A stretch of DNA of 64,000 bases from contig CAVRZD010000002.1 of the NCBI GenBank assembly GCA_963725645.1, positions 186,001 to 250,000 of the forward strand, given 5' to 3'. Numbering within the stretch: the stretch's first letter is position 1; each line of letters begins with the position of its first letter. The notes under the pieces were generated by a model. It saw nothing but the letters and a program-made list of their open reading frames with translations, made no database searches and was not told where the DNA came from. The position numbers and the translations under genes were made by a program. Source of the DNA: JALYZC01 sp963725645. GTDB taxonomy: Bacteria; Actinomycetota; Thermoleophilia; Solirubrobacterales; Solirubrobacteraceae. Shown in pieces: positions 8,454 through 16,679 of the stretch.

Positions 8454-9166
8454 CAGATGCCCTCGACCGTCCCGTGGTGGATCGCGATGATGCCGCCGGC
8501 GGTCAGGATCCAGTGGATGTCGCGCAGGCCGACCTCGGCCATCGCCGCGCCCAGGCCCTCCGGGCCGGGGAAGCGCTTGACCGAGTTGGGCAGGTAGCTG
8601 TACGCGTCCTCGTCGCCCGCGACCCGGCCGAGGCCGGGCACGATCCGGTCGAACCAGAGGCCGTAGAACCACGACAGCGGCGGAGTCCGCGGCGTGGTGA
8701 TCTCGAGTACGACGACGCGGCCGCCGGGGCGCACGACGCGCGCCATCTCGGCCAGGCCGCGGTGCAGGTCGGCGAAGTTGCGCGCGCCGAACGCGACCGT
8801 GGCGGCGGCGAAGGCGCCGTCGGGGTGGTCGAGCGCGAGGGCGTCGCCCCACTCGAAGCGCACGTCCGCGCGGCCGGCGGCCTTCTGGCGCGCCCGCTGC
8901 AGCATCGCCTCCGCGAAGTCCGAGCCGACGACCTCGCCGCCCGGGGCGACCCGGCGCGCCAGCTCGAACGCGAGGTCGCCGGTCCCGGTGGCGACGTCGA
9001 GCACGCGGTCTCCGGGTCCGACCGCCGCGAGGTCCGCGGCGCGGGCGCGCCAGCGCCGGTCCAGCCCGGCCGTCATCACCGCGTTCATGCGGTCGTAGAC
9101 GCCGGCGATCCGGTCGAACATCGCACGGACCTGGCCCTCCTCGAGGGTGCCGGTCTGGCTGGCCAC
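8453..9166 (-). CDS. menG: Demethylmenaquinone methyltransferase (MenG/UbiE)
   Basis: About 237 residues from a GTG at 9166. The family opening VRAMFDRIAGVYDRMNAVMT is present, as is the SAM-binding motif RVLDVATGTGDLAFEL. The later signatures FGARNFADLHRGLAEMARV and YSYLPNSVKRFPGPE are specific to UbiE/MenG. The enzyme methylates demethylmenaquinol with S-adenosylmethionine in the last step of menaquinone synthesis. It sits 17 bases downstream of qcrC and overlaps the polyprenyl synthase start by one base, so quinone synthesis and quinol oxidation are co-transcribed. The exact start is uncertain because GTG and GTC codons precede the family core. Confidence 0.92.
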   Translation of the reverse strand: MASQTGTLEEGQVRAMFDRIAGVYDRMNAVMTAGLDRRWRARAADLAAVGPGDRVLDVATGTGDLAFELARRVAPGGEVVGSDFAEAMLQRARQKAAGRADVRFEWGDALALDHPDGAFAAATVAFGARNFADLHRGLAEMARVVRPGGRVVVLEITTPRTPPLSWFYGLWFDRIVPGLGRVAGDEDAYSYLPNSVKRFPGPEGLGAAMAEVGLRDIHWILTAGGIIAIHHGTVEGI

Positions 9167-9183
9167 GGGAACCCCGACGCGCG

Positions 9184-9885
9184 CTACTTCACCTGCGCGA
9201 GGAAGTTCACGAGCGCGTTGAACTTCTCCGGCGGAAGGTTGCCGTACGGCGGCATCGGCGAGGTCGGGTTGCGCAGGGTCCGCGCGATCGCCTCCTTCGG
9301 CAGTCGGGCGCCGATCTTCGACAGGTTCGGGCCTGGACCGTCGTTGCCGTTCTCGCCGATCTTGTGGCATGCCAGGCAGCCCGACTGCGCGGCCACGAGC
9401 TTGCCCGCCTCGAACTGCTGGGGCACCTTCAGGTCGATCGAGTTCGGCGAGCCGGCGTTGGCGCCCAGGTAGGTGAGGTAGCCCATGGCGAAGATGGTCA
9501 GGATCCCGGCCGTGGTGGCGACCGGCCGGCGCTCCGGCCGCCGCTCCGGGCTGCGATCGTAGAACGGCAGCAGGAGCAGGAGGATCAGACACAGCGTCGG
9601 AATGCCGATCGTGGCCAGCGGGGTCAGCTCGGCCGGCTTGACCACGCGCAGCAGCTCGAACAGGAAGAAGAAGTACCACTCCGGCCGCGGGACGTAGGTC
9701 GTCGTCGTCGGGTCCGCCTTCGGCCCCAGCTCGGCTCCGAGGACGATCGTCATGGCGATGATGACGGCCATGACGATGCACGCCATCGCCGCGTCCTTCG
9801 CCACCGCGTAGGGGAAGAACGGCTTCCCCTGCGCCTTCATGACCGAGTAGTCGCGGAGGTAGGCCTCCTTCTCGCGCTGGTTCAC
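9184..9885 (-). CDS. qcrC: Menaquinol-cytochrome c reductase subunit QcrC: cytochrome b C-domain fused to cytochrome c
   Basis: 233 residues in two parts. Residues 1-145 form three membrane helices equivalent to subunit IV or the C-terminal half of cytochrome b, with the quinone-site motif RPEWYFFFLFE (about 68-78). Residues 155-233 form a cytochrome c domain with the haem site CLACH (Cys170, Cys173, His174) and a likely axial Met211 in SPMPPYG. This is the QcrC arrangement known from Bacillus. It differs from the di-haem QcrC of mycobacteria and corynebacteria. The start lies one base from the qcrB stop. The complex passes electrons from menaquinol to a downstream oxidase. Confidence 0.92.
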   Translation of the reverse strand: MNQREKEAYLRDYSVMKAQGKPFFPYAVAKDAAMACIVMAVIIAMTIVLGAELGPKADPTTTTYVPRPEWYFFFLFELLRVVKPAELTPLATIGIPTLCLILLLLLPFYDRSPERRPERRPVATTAGILTIFAMGYLTYLGANAGSPNSIDLKVPQQFEAGKLVAAQSGCLACHKIGENGNDGPGPNLSKIGARLPKEAIARTLRNPTSPMPPYGNLPPEKFNALVNFLAQVK

Positions 9886-9886
9886 G

Positions 9887-10678
9887 TCAGACCTCGGCCT
9901 TTCGAAGGTCCTCGGGCGGCTCGACCTTCAGCCAGGGCGGCGCCGTCGTGCCGAGCTTGGCCACCAGCCAGAGGTGCGCGACGATCAGGGCGACCAGCGC
10001 CCCCGGCACGAGCAGCATGTGGATCGAGTAGAAGCGCGACAGCGTCGTCGCGCCGAACTCTGGGCCGGCTCTGAGGAAGTCGGCGAGGTATGGGCCGATG
10101 AGCGGGCCCGTGCCGTTGATGTTGTCGGCCACGATCGTGGCCCAGTAGGAGCGCTGGTCGAACGGGAGCAGATAGCCGGTCAGCGCCATCACCATCGTCA
10201 GCACGAGCAGGACGACGCCGATCACCCAGTTCAGCTCCCGCGGGTACTTGTACGCGCCGAAGAAGAACGTCCTGCCCATGTGCAGGAAGATCAGGATCAT
10301 CATCACGGTGGCGCCCCACTTGTGCATGCCGCGCACGAACTGGCCGAGGAACACGTCGTTGGTGATGTAGCGCGCGGACTCGTAGGCGTGGATCGGCGAC
10401 GGGTCGTAGTACATCGCCAGGAACACGCCGGTGACCGCCTGCGAGAGGAAGGCGAACAGCGTCGCCGAGCCCAGCGTGTAGAACCAGTTTGTGCCCTTGG
10501 GCACCTTGCGGAACATCAACCAGCGCAGGCCGCCCGAGACGGACGTGCGCTCGTCGACCCAGTCGACGGCATGGATGCCGGCCTCGGCGGCGTGATGGTG
10601 CGGCTTCTTCTTCTCCTCGCCCTCGCCGGGCCGCTTGGGCTGCGGCTTCAGCGCGGAGGGGGCCGGGAGCTTGGGCAT
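9887..10678 (-). CDS. qcrB: Cytochrome b6-type subunit QcrB of the menaquinol-cytochrome c reductase
   Basis: 263 residues, the size of split cytochrome b6 plus an N-terminal extension rich in Lys, Pro and His (residues 1-35). Four membrane helices follow. The haem-ligand histidines are in FVRGMHKWGATVMM and LIFLHMGRTFF on one helix, and in RFYSIHMLLVPG and LIVAHLWLVAK on another. The SYWATIV segment after the second helix matches cytochrome b6. The missing C-terminal half is supplied by QcrC. The GTG/ATG junctions with qcrA and qcrC are nearly overlapping, so stoichiometric translation is likely. The long hydrophilic N-terminus is unusual compared with B. subtilis QcrB. Confidence 0.94.
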   Translation of the reverse strand: MPKLPAPSALKPQPKRPGEGEEKKKPHHHAAEAGIHAVDWVDERTSVSGGLRWLMFRKVPKGTNWFYTLGSATLFAFLSQAVTGVFLAMYYDPSPIHAYESARYITNDVFLGQFVRGMHKWGATVMMILIFLHMGRTFFFGAYKYPRELNWVIGVVLLVLTMVMALTGYLLPFDQRSYWATIVADNINGTGPLIGPYLADFLRAGPEFGATTLSRFYSIHMLLVPGALVALIVAHLWLVAKLGTTAPPWLKVEPPEDLRKAEV

Positions 10679-11358
10679 CAGTTCTGCGCTCCCGGGGGCT
10701 TGTTGGTGGTGTCGAAGCGCCGCGGGTACAGGTACTGGCCGATCCCGTCGAGCGGCTCACCCGGGTCGCGCGGCGAGAAGCGGCGCAGTTCGCTGTTGAC
10801 GCTGAAGCGCGGGCCGAGCTGGAGGCGACCGGCGACCTCGCGGGTGTAGAAGCGGTCGAGCGGGCGCACGGGCGGCCCACCGGTGCGCTTGCCCTGGAAG
10901 TCGTACACGCCGCCGTGGCACGGGCACACGAAGCGCTGCGAGGCCTCGATGTAGCGCACGGGGCAGCCCAGGTGCATGCACTTGCTCGAGATCGCGATGT
11001 AGTTGTCGTACTGGTCCTTCGGCTTGCCGTCGACCGCCGGGTCGTGCTTGCGGATGTAGGCGGTGCTCTTGCCGACCTCGCCGATGGCGGGCGTGAGCGT
11101 GATCACCCGCGGGACGTACGTCGTGTCGGGGAAGTCGCTCAGCGGGCCGACGTCCTGCCACGAGATCCGGTTGCGGTGGAAGATCGGGCCGAGCGCGAAG
11201 CCGAGCGCCGGCAGCGTGAAGGCCGCAACCGCGGCGATCCCGGCCGCGTTGACGGAGCCGACCATGAACCGGCGGCGGGTGACCGTCTCACCCTCGAAGG
11301 CGCCGGGGATCAGGCGGTCCTCGGTGTATGGGGACTTCGCTTGACGACGGTCGGCCAC
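10678..11358 (-). CDS. qcrA: Rieske iron-sulfur subunit QcrA
   Basis: 226 residues. A twin-arginine-like signal anchor (TRRRFM at 27-32, then a hydrophobic segment to about residue 60) precedes the Rieske domain. The 2Fe-2S ligands are visible as KCMHLGCP (Cys127, His129, with Cys132) and FVCPCHGG (Cys145, His148 and Cys147). The extra cysteines (132 and 147) would form the usual disulfide. The GTG start at 11358 has a GAGGAG ribosome site. It is the first gene of the qcrABC-menG-polyprenyl synthase operon, with its promoter probably in the 98-base upstream gap. The RR signal ties it to the tatAC operon 4 kb away. Confidence 0.94.
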   Translation of the reverse strand: MADRRQAKSPYTEDRLIPGAFEGETVTRRRFMVGSVNAAGIAAVAAFTLPALGFALGPIFHRNRISWQDVGPLSDFPDTTYVPRVITLTPAIGEVGKSTAYIRKHDPAVDGKPKDQYDNYIAISSKCMHLGCPVRYIEASQRFVCPCHGGVYDFQGKRTGGPPVRPLDRFYTREVAGRLQLGPRFSVNSELRRFSPRDPGEPLDGIGQYLYPRRFDTTNKPPGAQN

Positions 11359-11380
11359 AGACGCTCCTCTGACGGCTCGA

Positions 11381-11410
11381 ATTGAACCGGGCGCGGAACC
11401 CTATCGTCAA
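11381..11410 (-). promoter_or_regulatory. Putative promoter of the qcr operon
   Basis: On the minus strand a TTGACG box (11405-11410) is followed after 18 bases by TTCAAT (11381-11386), then by a GAGGAG ribosome site and the GTG start of qcrA at 11358. The -35 match is good and the -10 is moderate. It lies in the only intergenic gap ahead of five tightly packed genes. Confidence 0.4.
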
Positions 11411-11456
11411 CAAAGCTACGCTCGCCACGAGGCCAGTCCCCGACCCTGCGGCCGTG

Positions 11457-11981
11457 TCAGAGCGGTTCGCGGGCGGCCACCGCCGCGGCGCGCAGGGACT
11501 CGGCGGCGCGCGGGTCGCCGGCGCGGGCCAATGCCTTGGCGGCCTCGTGGCTGGCGGTCCCGCCCCAGCCGACCGCGACCGCGCCAGCGTCCCAGACCGC
11601 CTCGGCCAGCGCCTCGTCGGCCAGCGACTGGGCGGCCGCAGTCAGCGAGATCACGTCGGCAAGCTCGCCGACGGCGTCCAGATCGCCGAGCTCCGCCAGC
11701 TCGGCCAGCCCGATCGCGTAGAGCTGATCGCCCGCGAGCAGCGCCAGGTCCGCGTCGTCGGAGCTCACCACACGACCGGCGCCGTAGTGCAGCAGGTACC
11801 CCTCGCGGATCGCCTCGACGAGCAGCGCGTAGCGCTCCGGCGCCGCCGCCGCCCGCGGGCCGGCGGCCGCCACATCGCCGTGCGGCGTGGACGCGCCGGC
11901 ACCGGCGCCGTCCGCGACGGCCTCGGCCAGCAGGCCCCCGCGCTCGCGCACCGTCGCCGACAGCCGCTCGAGCGTGTTCAT
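11457..11981 (-). CDS. Uncharacterised alpha-helical, Ala-rich protein coupled to hemL
   Basis: 174 residues starting MNTLERLSATVRERGGLL, with the ATG overlapping the hemL stop as ATGA. The sequence is rich in Ala, Glu and Leu and appears wholly helical. Recurrent segments such as LLAGDQLYAIGLAELAELG and AVWDAGAVAVGWGGTASHEAAKALA are visible. There is no signal peptide, membrane segment or known catalytic motif. It ends the heme-precursor operon, just before the qcr promoter region. I do not recognise the family. Coupling to hemL suggests a role tied to tetrapyrrole synthesis or cytochrome assembly, but that is only positional. Confidence 0.65.
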   Translation of the reverse strand: MNTLERLSATVRERGGLLAEAVADGAGAGASTPHGDVAAAGPRAAAAPERYALLVEAIREGYLLHYGAGRVVSSDDADLALLAGDQLYAIGLAELAELGDLDAVGELADVISLTAAAQSLADEALAEAVWDAGAVAVGWGGTASHEAAKALARAGDPRAAESLRAAAVAAREPL

Positions 11982-13255
11982 GCGACCTTCGCGAAGGCGG
12001 CCGCCGCGGCCTCGATCGTGCGGTCCACCTGCTCGTCGGAATGCGCCAGCGAGGGGAACCAGGCCTCGAACTGCGACGGCGGCGGGTACACGCCGCGCTC
12101 GAGCAGCGCCCGGCACCAGGCGCCGTGGGCCTCCAGGTCGCACGCCGCGGCGGCGGCGTAGTCCTGCACGGGCTCGGCGGAGAAGAACGTCGTCACCAGG
12201 CCGGTGGTGCTCACGACCTGCACGGCCACGCCGGCGCTCGCCGCGGCCTCGCGCAGCCCCTCGGTCAGCCGGCGGGTGGTCGCGGCCAGACGGATGTAGG
12301 CGTCCTCGTCGAGCATGCCCAGCATCGCCAGGCCGGCCGCGACCGCGAGCGGATTCCCCGACAGCGTGCCCGCCTGGTAGACGTCGCCCGCGGGGGCGAT
12401 CCGCTCCATCAGGTCCCGGCGCCCGCCGAACGCGGCCGCGGGCAGGCCGCCGCCGATCACCTTGCCCAGCACGCTGAGGTCGGCGCGCACGCCCGAGAGC
12501 TCCTGCGCGCCTCCGCGGGCGACCCGGAAGCCGGAGATGACCTCGTCGAAGACGAGCAGGCTCCCGTGCTCGTCGGCGCAGCGGCGCAGGTGCTCGAGGA
12601 ACCCGGGCCGCGGCGGGACCAGGCCCATGTTGGCGGGGTAGGGCTCCGCCAGGATCGCGGCCGGCTCGTGCTCCGCCGTCGCGGCCTCGACGGCGGCGGC
12701 GTCGTTCCAGGGCACGACGACGGTCGCCGCGGCCGCTGCGGCGGGAACGCCGGGGCTCGCGGGGATCCCCTGCGTGGCGAGGCCCGAGCCGGCCTCGGCG
12801 AGCAGGCCGTCCACGTGCCCGTGGTAGGCGCCGGCGAACTTGAGCACCTTCTCCCGCCCGGTCACCGCGCGCGCGAGGCGGACGGCGCTCATCGAGGCCT
12901 CGGTGCCGGACGAGGTCAGGCGCAGCATCTCGACGCCCGGCATGCGGCGGGCCACCTCCTCCGCCAGCTCGACCTCCGCCGCCGTGGGCGCGCCGAAGCT
13001 GGTGCCGGCCTCGGCGGCGCGCTCGATCGCCCGCACGACATCGGGGTGCGCGTGGCCGTGGATCAGCGGTCCCCACGAGCACACCCAGTCCACGTAGCGG
13101 TTGCCGTCCACGTCGACCAGCTCCGCACCCTCGGCGTGGGCGACGAAGATGGGGTCGCGGCCGATCGATTGCATCGCGCGCACGGGAGAATTCACGCCGC
13201 CGGGGAGTACCTCGACGGCGCGGCGGTACAGCTCGGCGGAGCGCTCGTCCCGCAC
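11978..13255 (-). CDS. hemL: Glutamate-1-semialdehyde 2,1-aminomutase
   Basis: 425 residues from a GTG at 13255. This PLP enzyme converts glutamate-1-semialdehyde to 5-aminolevulinate in the C5 route to heme. Family motifs are clear: ELYRRAVEVLPGGVNSPVRA, FVAHAEGAELVDVDGNRYVD, GTEASMSAVRLARA, FDEVISGFRVARGG, and the PLP lysine segment LSVLGKVIGGGLPAAAFGG. The final YPPPSQFEAWFPSLAH is also typical. Length is standard. It begins 4 bases after the stop of the AhbA/B-like gene and overlaps the following unknown gene by 4 bases, so it is part of one operon with hemB. Confidence 0.95.
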   Translation of the reverse strand: MRDERSAELYRRAVEVLPGGVNSPVRAMQSIGRDPIFVAHAEGAELVDVDGNRYVDWVCSWGPLIHGHAHPDVVRAIERAAEAGTSFGAPTAAEVELAEEVARRMPGVEMLRLTSSGTEASMSAVRLARAVTGREKVLKFAGAYHGHVDGLLAEAGSGLATQGIPASPGVPAAAAAATVVVPWNDAAAVEAATAEHEPAAILAEPYPANMGLVPPRPGFLEHLRRCADEHGSLLVFDEVISGFRVARGGAQELSGVRADLSVLGKVIGGGLPAAAFGGRRDLMERIAPAGDVYQAGTLSGNPLAVAAGLAMLGMLDEDAYIRLAATTRRLTEGLREAAASAGVAVQVVSTTGLVTTFFSAEPVQDYAAAAACDLEAHGAWCRALLERGVYPPPSQFEAWFPSLAHSDEQVDRTIEAAAAAFAKVA

Positions 13256-13259
13256 GCCG

Positions 13260-14312
13260 TCAGCCGGCGTGCTGGTCTTCCCAGTTCCTGAACGCGTCGG
13301 TGAAGTACAGCAGCCGCACCTTCTTGTACTCCGTCGAGGAGTACAGGGTGGCGCGCTCGGTGATGCCCGTGCTCTCCGCGATCGAGTCGAGGATGGCGTC
13401 GCACTCCTCCTTCGAGCGCCCGTGCGCCATGGTGAAGACCGAGTAGGGCCAGTCCGGGTAGGTCGGGCGCTGGTAGCAGTGCGAGATGCCGCGCACCGCG
13501 GCCATCCGCGGGCCAAGTTCCGCGATGCGCTCGTCGGGCACCTTCCACACGCCCATGCCGTTGGCGGAGAACCCGGCGCGGCGGTGGAACAGGATCGCGG
13601 CGACGCGCCGCAGCAGCCCGCGCTCGGCCATGCCCGCCATGTGGTCGAGCAGGCGCGGCACCGGCACGCCCAGCTCGGCGGCGGGCGCGGCGTAGGGCTC
13701 GGCCACGACCGGCTGGTGGCCCTGGGTCGCCCGGATGACCGCCACATCGAAGTCGTCGTAGGGCTGCTTCTCGAGCTCGCGCGGAGCCTCGGCCACGCCC
13801 GCGGACGCAAGCTCGGGCGTGGCGCCCTCCATCTCCAGGTCCATGCGGATCTTGAACAGCTTCAGCGTCGGCAACTGGCGGATCGACTCGGCGCCGGTGA
13901 GGCGCTGGAGCACGTCGAGCGTCCCCTGGAGCCCGAGCCGCGAGTCCTCCTCGACGGCGAGCGTGAACCACAGGTTGAACTCGTGGTTGCGCAGGTAGTT
14001 GTGCGACACGCCGGGGTGCTCGTTGATCACCTGCGCGGCCCGGTGCGGGTGCTCGGCGTCGACCTTCGCCGCGACCAGCATCGAGGAGTAGCCGAGCGCG
14101 CGGGTGTCGTAGATCGGCGTGATCTCGCGGACGATGCGCTCGTCCACCAGCCGCCCGACGCGCGTCATGGCCTCGTCCTCGGATATCCCGGCCGCGCGGG
14201 CGACCGCGGCATAGGGACGCGGCTCGAGCGGGAAGCTGCCCTGCATCAGGTTGAGCAGGCGCTTGTCGAGGTCGTCCAGCGCGACGGCGGCGCCGTCCTT
14301 GCGGGAGCGCAC
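13260..14312 (-). CDS. Tandem AhbA/AhbB-like (siroheme decarboxylase family, AsnC/Lrp-fold) fusion protein
   Basis: About 350 residues made of two homologous halves, each an AsnC-type winged helix plus an alpha/beta ligand-binding domain. The first half has HNYLRNHEFNLWFTLAVEE (about 104-122). The second has SHCYQRPTYPDWPYSVFTMA (about 277-296). These blocks are the signatures of the AhbA/AhbB/NirDLGH siroheme decarboxylases and not of ordinary Lrp regulators. In known systems AhbA and AhbB form a heterodimer that converts siroheme to didecarboxysiroheme; here both are in one chain. The gene lies between hemB and hemL in a heme operon. Automatic tools often call such proteins Lrp/AsnC regulators, and a heme-responsive regulator remains possible. 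The GTG at 14312 is the best start; a later GTG at about residue 10 is an alternative. Confidence 0.8.
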   Translation of the reverse strand: MRSRKDGAAVALDDLDKRLLNLMQGSFPLEPRPYAAVARAAGISEDEAMTRVGRLVDERIVREITPIYDTRALGYSSMLVAAKVDAEHPHRAAQVINEHPGVSHNYLRNHEFNLWFTLAVEEDSRLGLQGTLDVLQRLTGAESIRQLPTLKLFKIRMDLEMEGATPELASAGVAEAPRELEKQPYDDFDVAVIRATQGHQPVVAEPYAAPAAELGVPVPRLLDHMAGMAERGLLRRVAAILFHRRAGFSANGMGVWKVPDERIAELGPRMAAVRGISHCYQRPTYPDWPYSVFTMAHGRSKEECDAILDSIAESTGITERATLYSSTEYKKVRLLYFTDAFRNWEDQHAG

Positions 14313-14326
14313 CTTGGGCGGAGCGC

Positions 14327-15307
14327 TCAGCCCTCGGCCAGCCACCGCGCCGCGTCCTTCGCGTGGTAGGTGATGATGATGTCGGCGCCGGCGCGGCGGA
14401 TGCCGGTCAGCGTCTCGAGCACCGTGGCGCGCTCGTCGAGGTGCCCAGCCGCGGCCGCGTCGCGCACCATCGCGTACTCGCCGCTGACGTTGTAGGCGGC
14501 CACCGGCAGATCGGTCGCGTCGCGCACGCGGCGGATCACGTCGAGGTAGGGCAGCGCCGGCTTGACCATCACCACGTCGGCCCCCTCCTCCACGTCGAGC
14601 AGCGCCTCGCGGACCGCCTCGCGCGCGTTGGCCGGGTCCATCTGGTAGGCGCGGCGGTCGCCGAAGGCCGGTGCGGAGTCGGCCGCCTCGCGGAACGGCC
14701 CGTAGAACGCGGAGGCGAACTTCGCGGAGTAGGCGATGATCGGCGTGTCGCTGAGCCCGTCCTCGTCGAGCGCCGCCCGGATCGAGCCCACGCGACCGTC
14801 CATCATGTCGCTCGGCGCGATCACGTCGGCGCCGGCGCGGGCCTGCGAGACCGCGGTGCGCGCGAGGAGCTCGACCGAGGCGTCGTTGTCCACCTGGCCG
14901 TCGTCGCGAACGATCCCGCAGTGGCCGTGATCGGTGTACTCGCACAGGCACACGTCCGTCATCACGACGAGGTCGGGGTGGGCGTCCTTGATCGCGCGGG
15001 TCGCGAGCTGCACGACGCCCTCGTCGTCCTAGGCACCGATGCCCTCCTCGTCCTTCTCGGCCGGGACGCCGAACAGCAGCACGGCCGGGATCCCGAGGCG
15101 CGCGGCCTCGCCGGCCTCCTCGACCGCGGCCGAGATCGACAGCCGGTCGATCCCGGGCATCGCGGCGATCGGCTCGCGGCCCTCGAGGCCGAGGACGACG
15201 AACATCGGGTAGACGAGCCGGCGCACGTCCAGCTCGGTCTCGCGGACCAGGTCGCGCAGGACGCCGGACTTGCGCAGGCGTCGCAGGCGCGTCGCGGGGA
15301 AAGGCAT
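14327..15307 (-). pseudogene. hemB: Porphobilinogen synthase (HemB) reading frame interrupted by an in-frame TAG
   Basis: HemB condenses two 5-aminolevulinate molecules to porphobilinogen. The frame from the ATG at 15307 (MPFPATRLRRLRKSGVLR) runs to KDEEGIGA, meets TAG at 15031-15029 (codon 93), and continues in the same frame with [16 protein letters not shown] to a TGA at 14327. Together the two parts make a full-length 326-codon protein. The zinc-binding segment [12 protein letters not shown] and the active-site lysine in [13 protein letters not shown] are intact. Homologues carry Tyr or Trp at the stop position, so one base change (TAC or TGG to TAG) explains it. Since hemL and the operon are intact and hemB is normally essential, a base-call error is most likely. 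True nonsense mutation, suppression or reinitiation at a GTG shortly after the stop are alternatives. Confidence 0.85.
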
Positions 15308-15327
15308 CGCGTTCAGGATACCCACGC

Positions 15328-16668
15328 TCAGGCGAAGCGCCGGAGCGCGAGACGGCCGATCGCCGTGAACGCCGCGGCCAGGATCGCGAGATGCAGCAGA
15401 GGTAGGAGCATGTCGCCGCCCGCCCCCGCGAGCGCGTGGTCCATCGCGTCGAGCGTCGGCTTGAAGGGGAACGCCGCCGAGATCACGCGGATGAGGTCGT
15501 AGACGCCCTTCGACACCGAGCCGGACGGGACCAGCGCGAGGAACGCGATCGGCAGCGACAGTCCGAACGCCATCAGCGACGCCGCACGCACCTCCCGCGT
15601 CACGCCGCCGATCGCCACGCCCATGGCGCCGAACGCGACCGCGCCGACGGCCAGCGCGATCAGCCACAGCGGGAAGTGACTCCAGTCCAACGTCACGAAC
15701 AGGCTGATCCCGGCCATCATCAGCACGGCCACCGGGAACCCGCAGACCGCGGCGAGGAAGACCTTCTCGAGCAGCAGCGTGAGGCGCGACACCAGCCCGC
15801 GCACGAGCCGCAGGAAGGCGTTCTCCTCGCGCTCGAGCGCGAGCATGCCCGCGCCGAGCAGGATCGTCACGAACATCAACGACACGGTCACCGACACGGC
15901 GACCGCGAACGCGTCGAGGGGCACCCGCTTGCCCTTGAGCGCGATGCGCTTGACCTGCACCGGGTTGCTCACCGTGGTCAGGACCTGGTCGGAGACGTTG
16001 AGGTTCTGGATCGCGAGCCCTGCGAATTTCGTCACCTGCTCGAGCGCGACGCGGTTCGCCTGGCCCTTGGGGAGCGTGGCGATCGTCGCGTCGAGGATCG
16101 TCTTGGTCTTCTTCAACCCGAGGATGTTCAGGGTGCGCCCGAGCAGGTCGAACGTACCGCCGTCGAGCAGCAGCTTGATGTCCTGGGCCGCGATGTCCTT
16201 GAAGGTGTCGGCGAGCGCGGAGTTGGCCTGTGCCAGGCGCGAGGAGATGGCCTGGTCCACCAGGCGCGCCTTGAGCGGGTCCTCGTTGTTGTAGATCACC
16301 TCCACCCGCGCCGGCTCCAGGCCCGAGGCCAGCTTCTGCGTGACGTCCGGCGGGATGATCAGCGCCGCCAGCGCATCGCCGGACTTGACCTTGTCCAGCG
16401 CCTCGGCGCGCGAGTGCACGCGGATCGGCTTGATCGCCTGGAACAGCTGGCCCGTGTACTTCGTGACGTCGATCGTCTGGCCGCCGAGGTTGATCTTGCT
16501 CGCCGACGCCGGCACCTCGTTGAGGAAGGCGACGCGCGGCTTCTGCGGCCCGCGCGACAGCGCGAAGCCGATCAGCAGAGCGATCAGGATCGGGTACACG
16601 ACGAGCAGCGTCACGAGCAGCGGCGAGCGCCGCAGGATCTGCACGTCCTTGAGCAGCAGCCAGCGCAC
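15328..16668 (-). CDS. ABC-2-type transporter permease with large extracytoplasmic domain
   Basis: About 446 residues. One N-terminal membrane helix (SPLLVTLLVVYPILIALLIGF) is followed by about 200 hydrophilic residues outside the membrane, then five or six helices in the C-terminal half. This is the layout of YhaP/NatB-like ABC-2 exporter permeases. The GTG at 16668 is the best start because it lies just after the stop of the ATPase gene (16680). It ends 20 bases before hemB. Adjacency to heme genes raises the idea of a heme or cytochrome-related exporter, but the permease has no haem-handling motif such as the WWD domain. The substrate is unknown. Confidence 0.8.
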   Translation of the reverse strand: MRWLLLKDVQILRRSPLLVTLLVVYPILIALLIGFALSRGPQKPRVAFLNEVPASASKINLGGQTIDVTKYTGQLFQAIKPIRVHSRAEALDKVKSGDALAALIIPPDVTQKLASGLEPARVEVIYNNEDPLKARLVDQAISSRLAQANSALADTFKDIAAQDIKLLLDGGTFDLLGRTLNILGLKKTKTILDATIATLPKGQANRVALEQVTKFAGLAIQNLNVSDQVLTTVSNPVQVKRIALKGKRVPLDAFAVAVSVTVSLMFVTILLGAGMLALEREENAFLRLVRGLVSRLTLLLEKVFLAAVCGFPVAVLMMAGISLFVTLDWSHFPLWLIALAVGAVAFGAMGVAIGGVTREVRAASLMAFGLSLPIAFLALVPSGSVSKGVYDLIRVISAAFPFKPTLDAMDHALAGAGGDMLLPLLHLAILAAAFTAIGRLALRRFA

Positions 16669-16679
16669 GAGGTCGTCTT

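Noticed and set aside
13260..14312. Calling this gene a plain Lrp/AsnC regulator
   Set aside because: Both halves carry the siroheme-decarboxylase signature, so a simple regulator label hides the likely family; the regulator option is kept as an alternative.
15029..15031. Pyrrolysine or selenocysteine reading of the hemB stop
   Set aside because: HemB has no such residue in known proteins, the codon is TAG, and no pyl gene is visible in the window.
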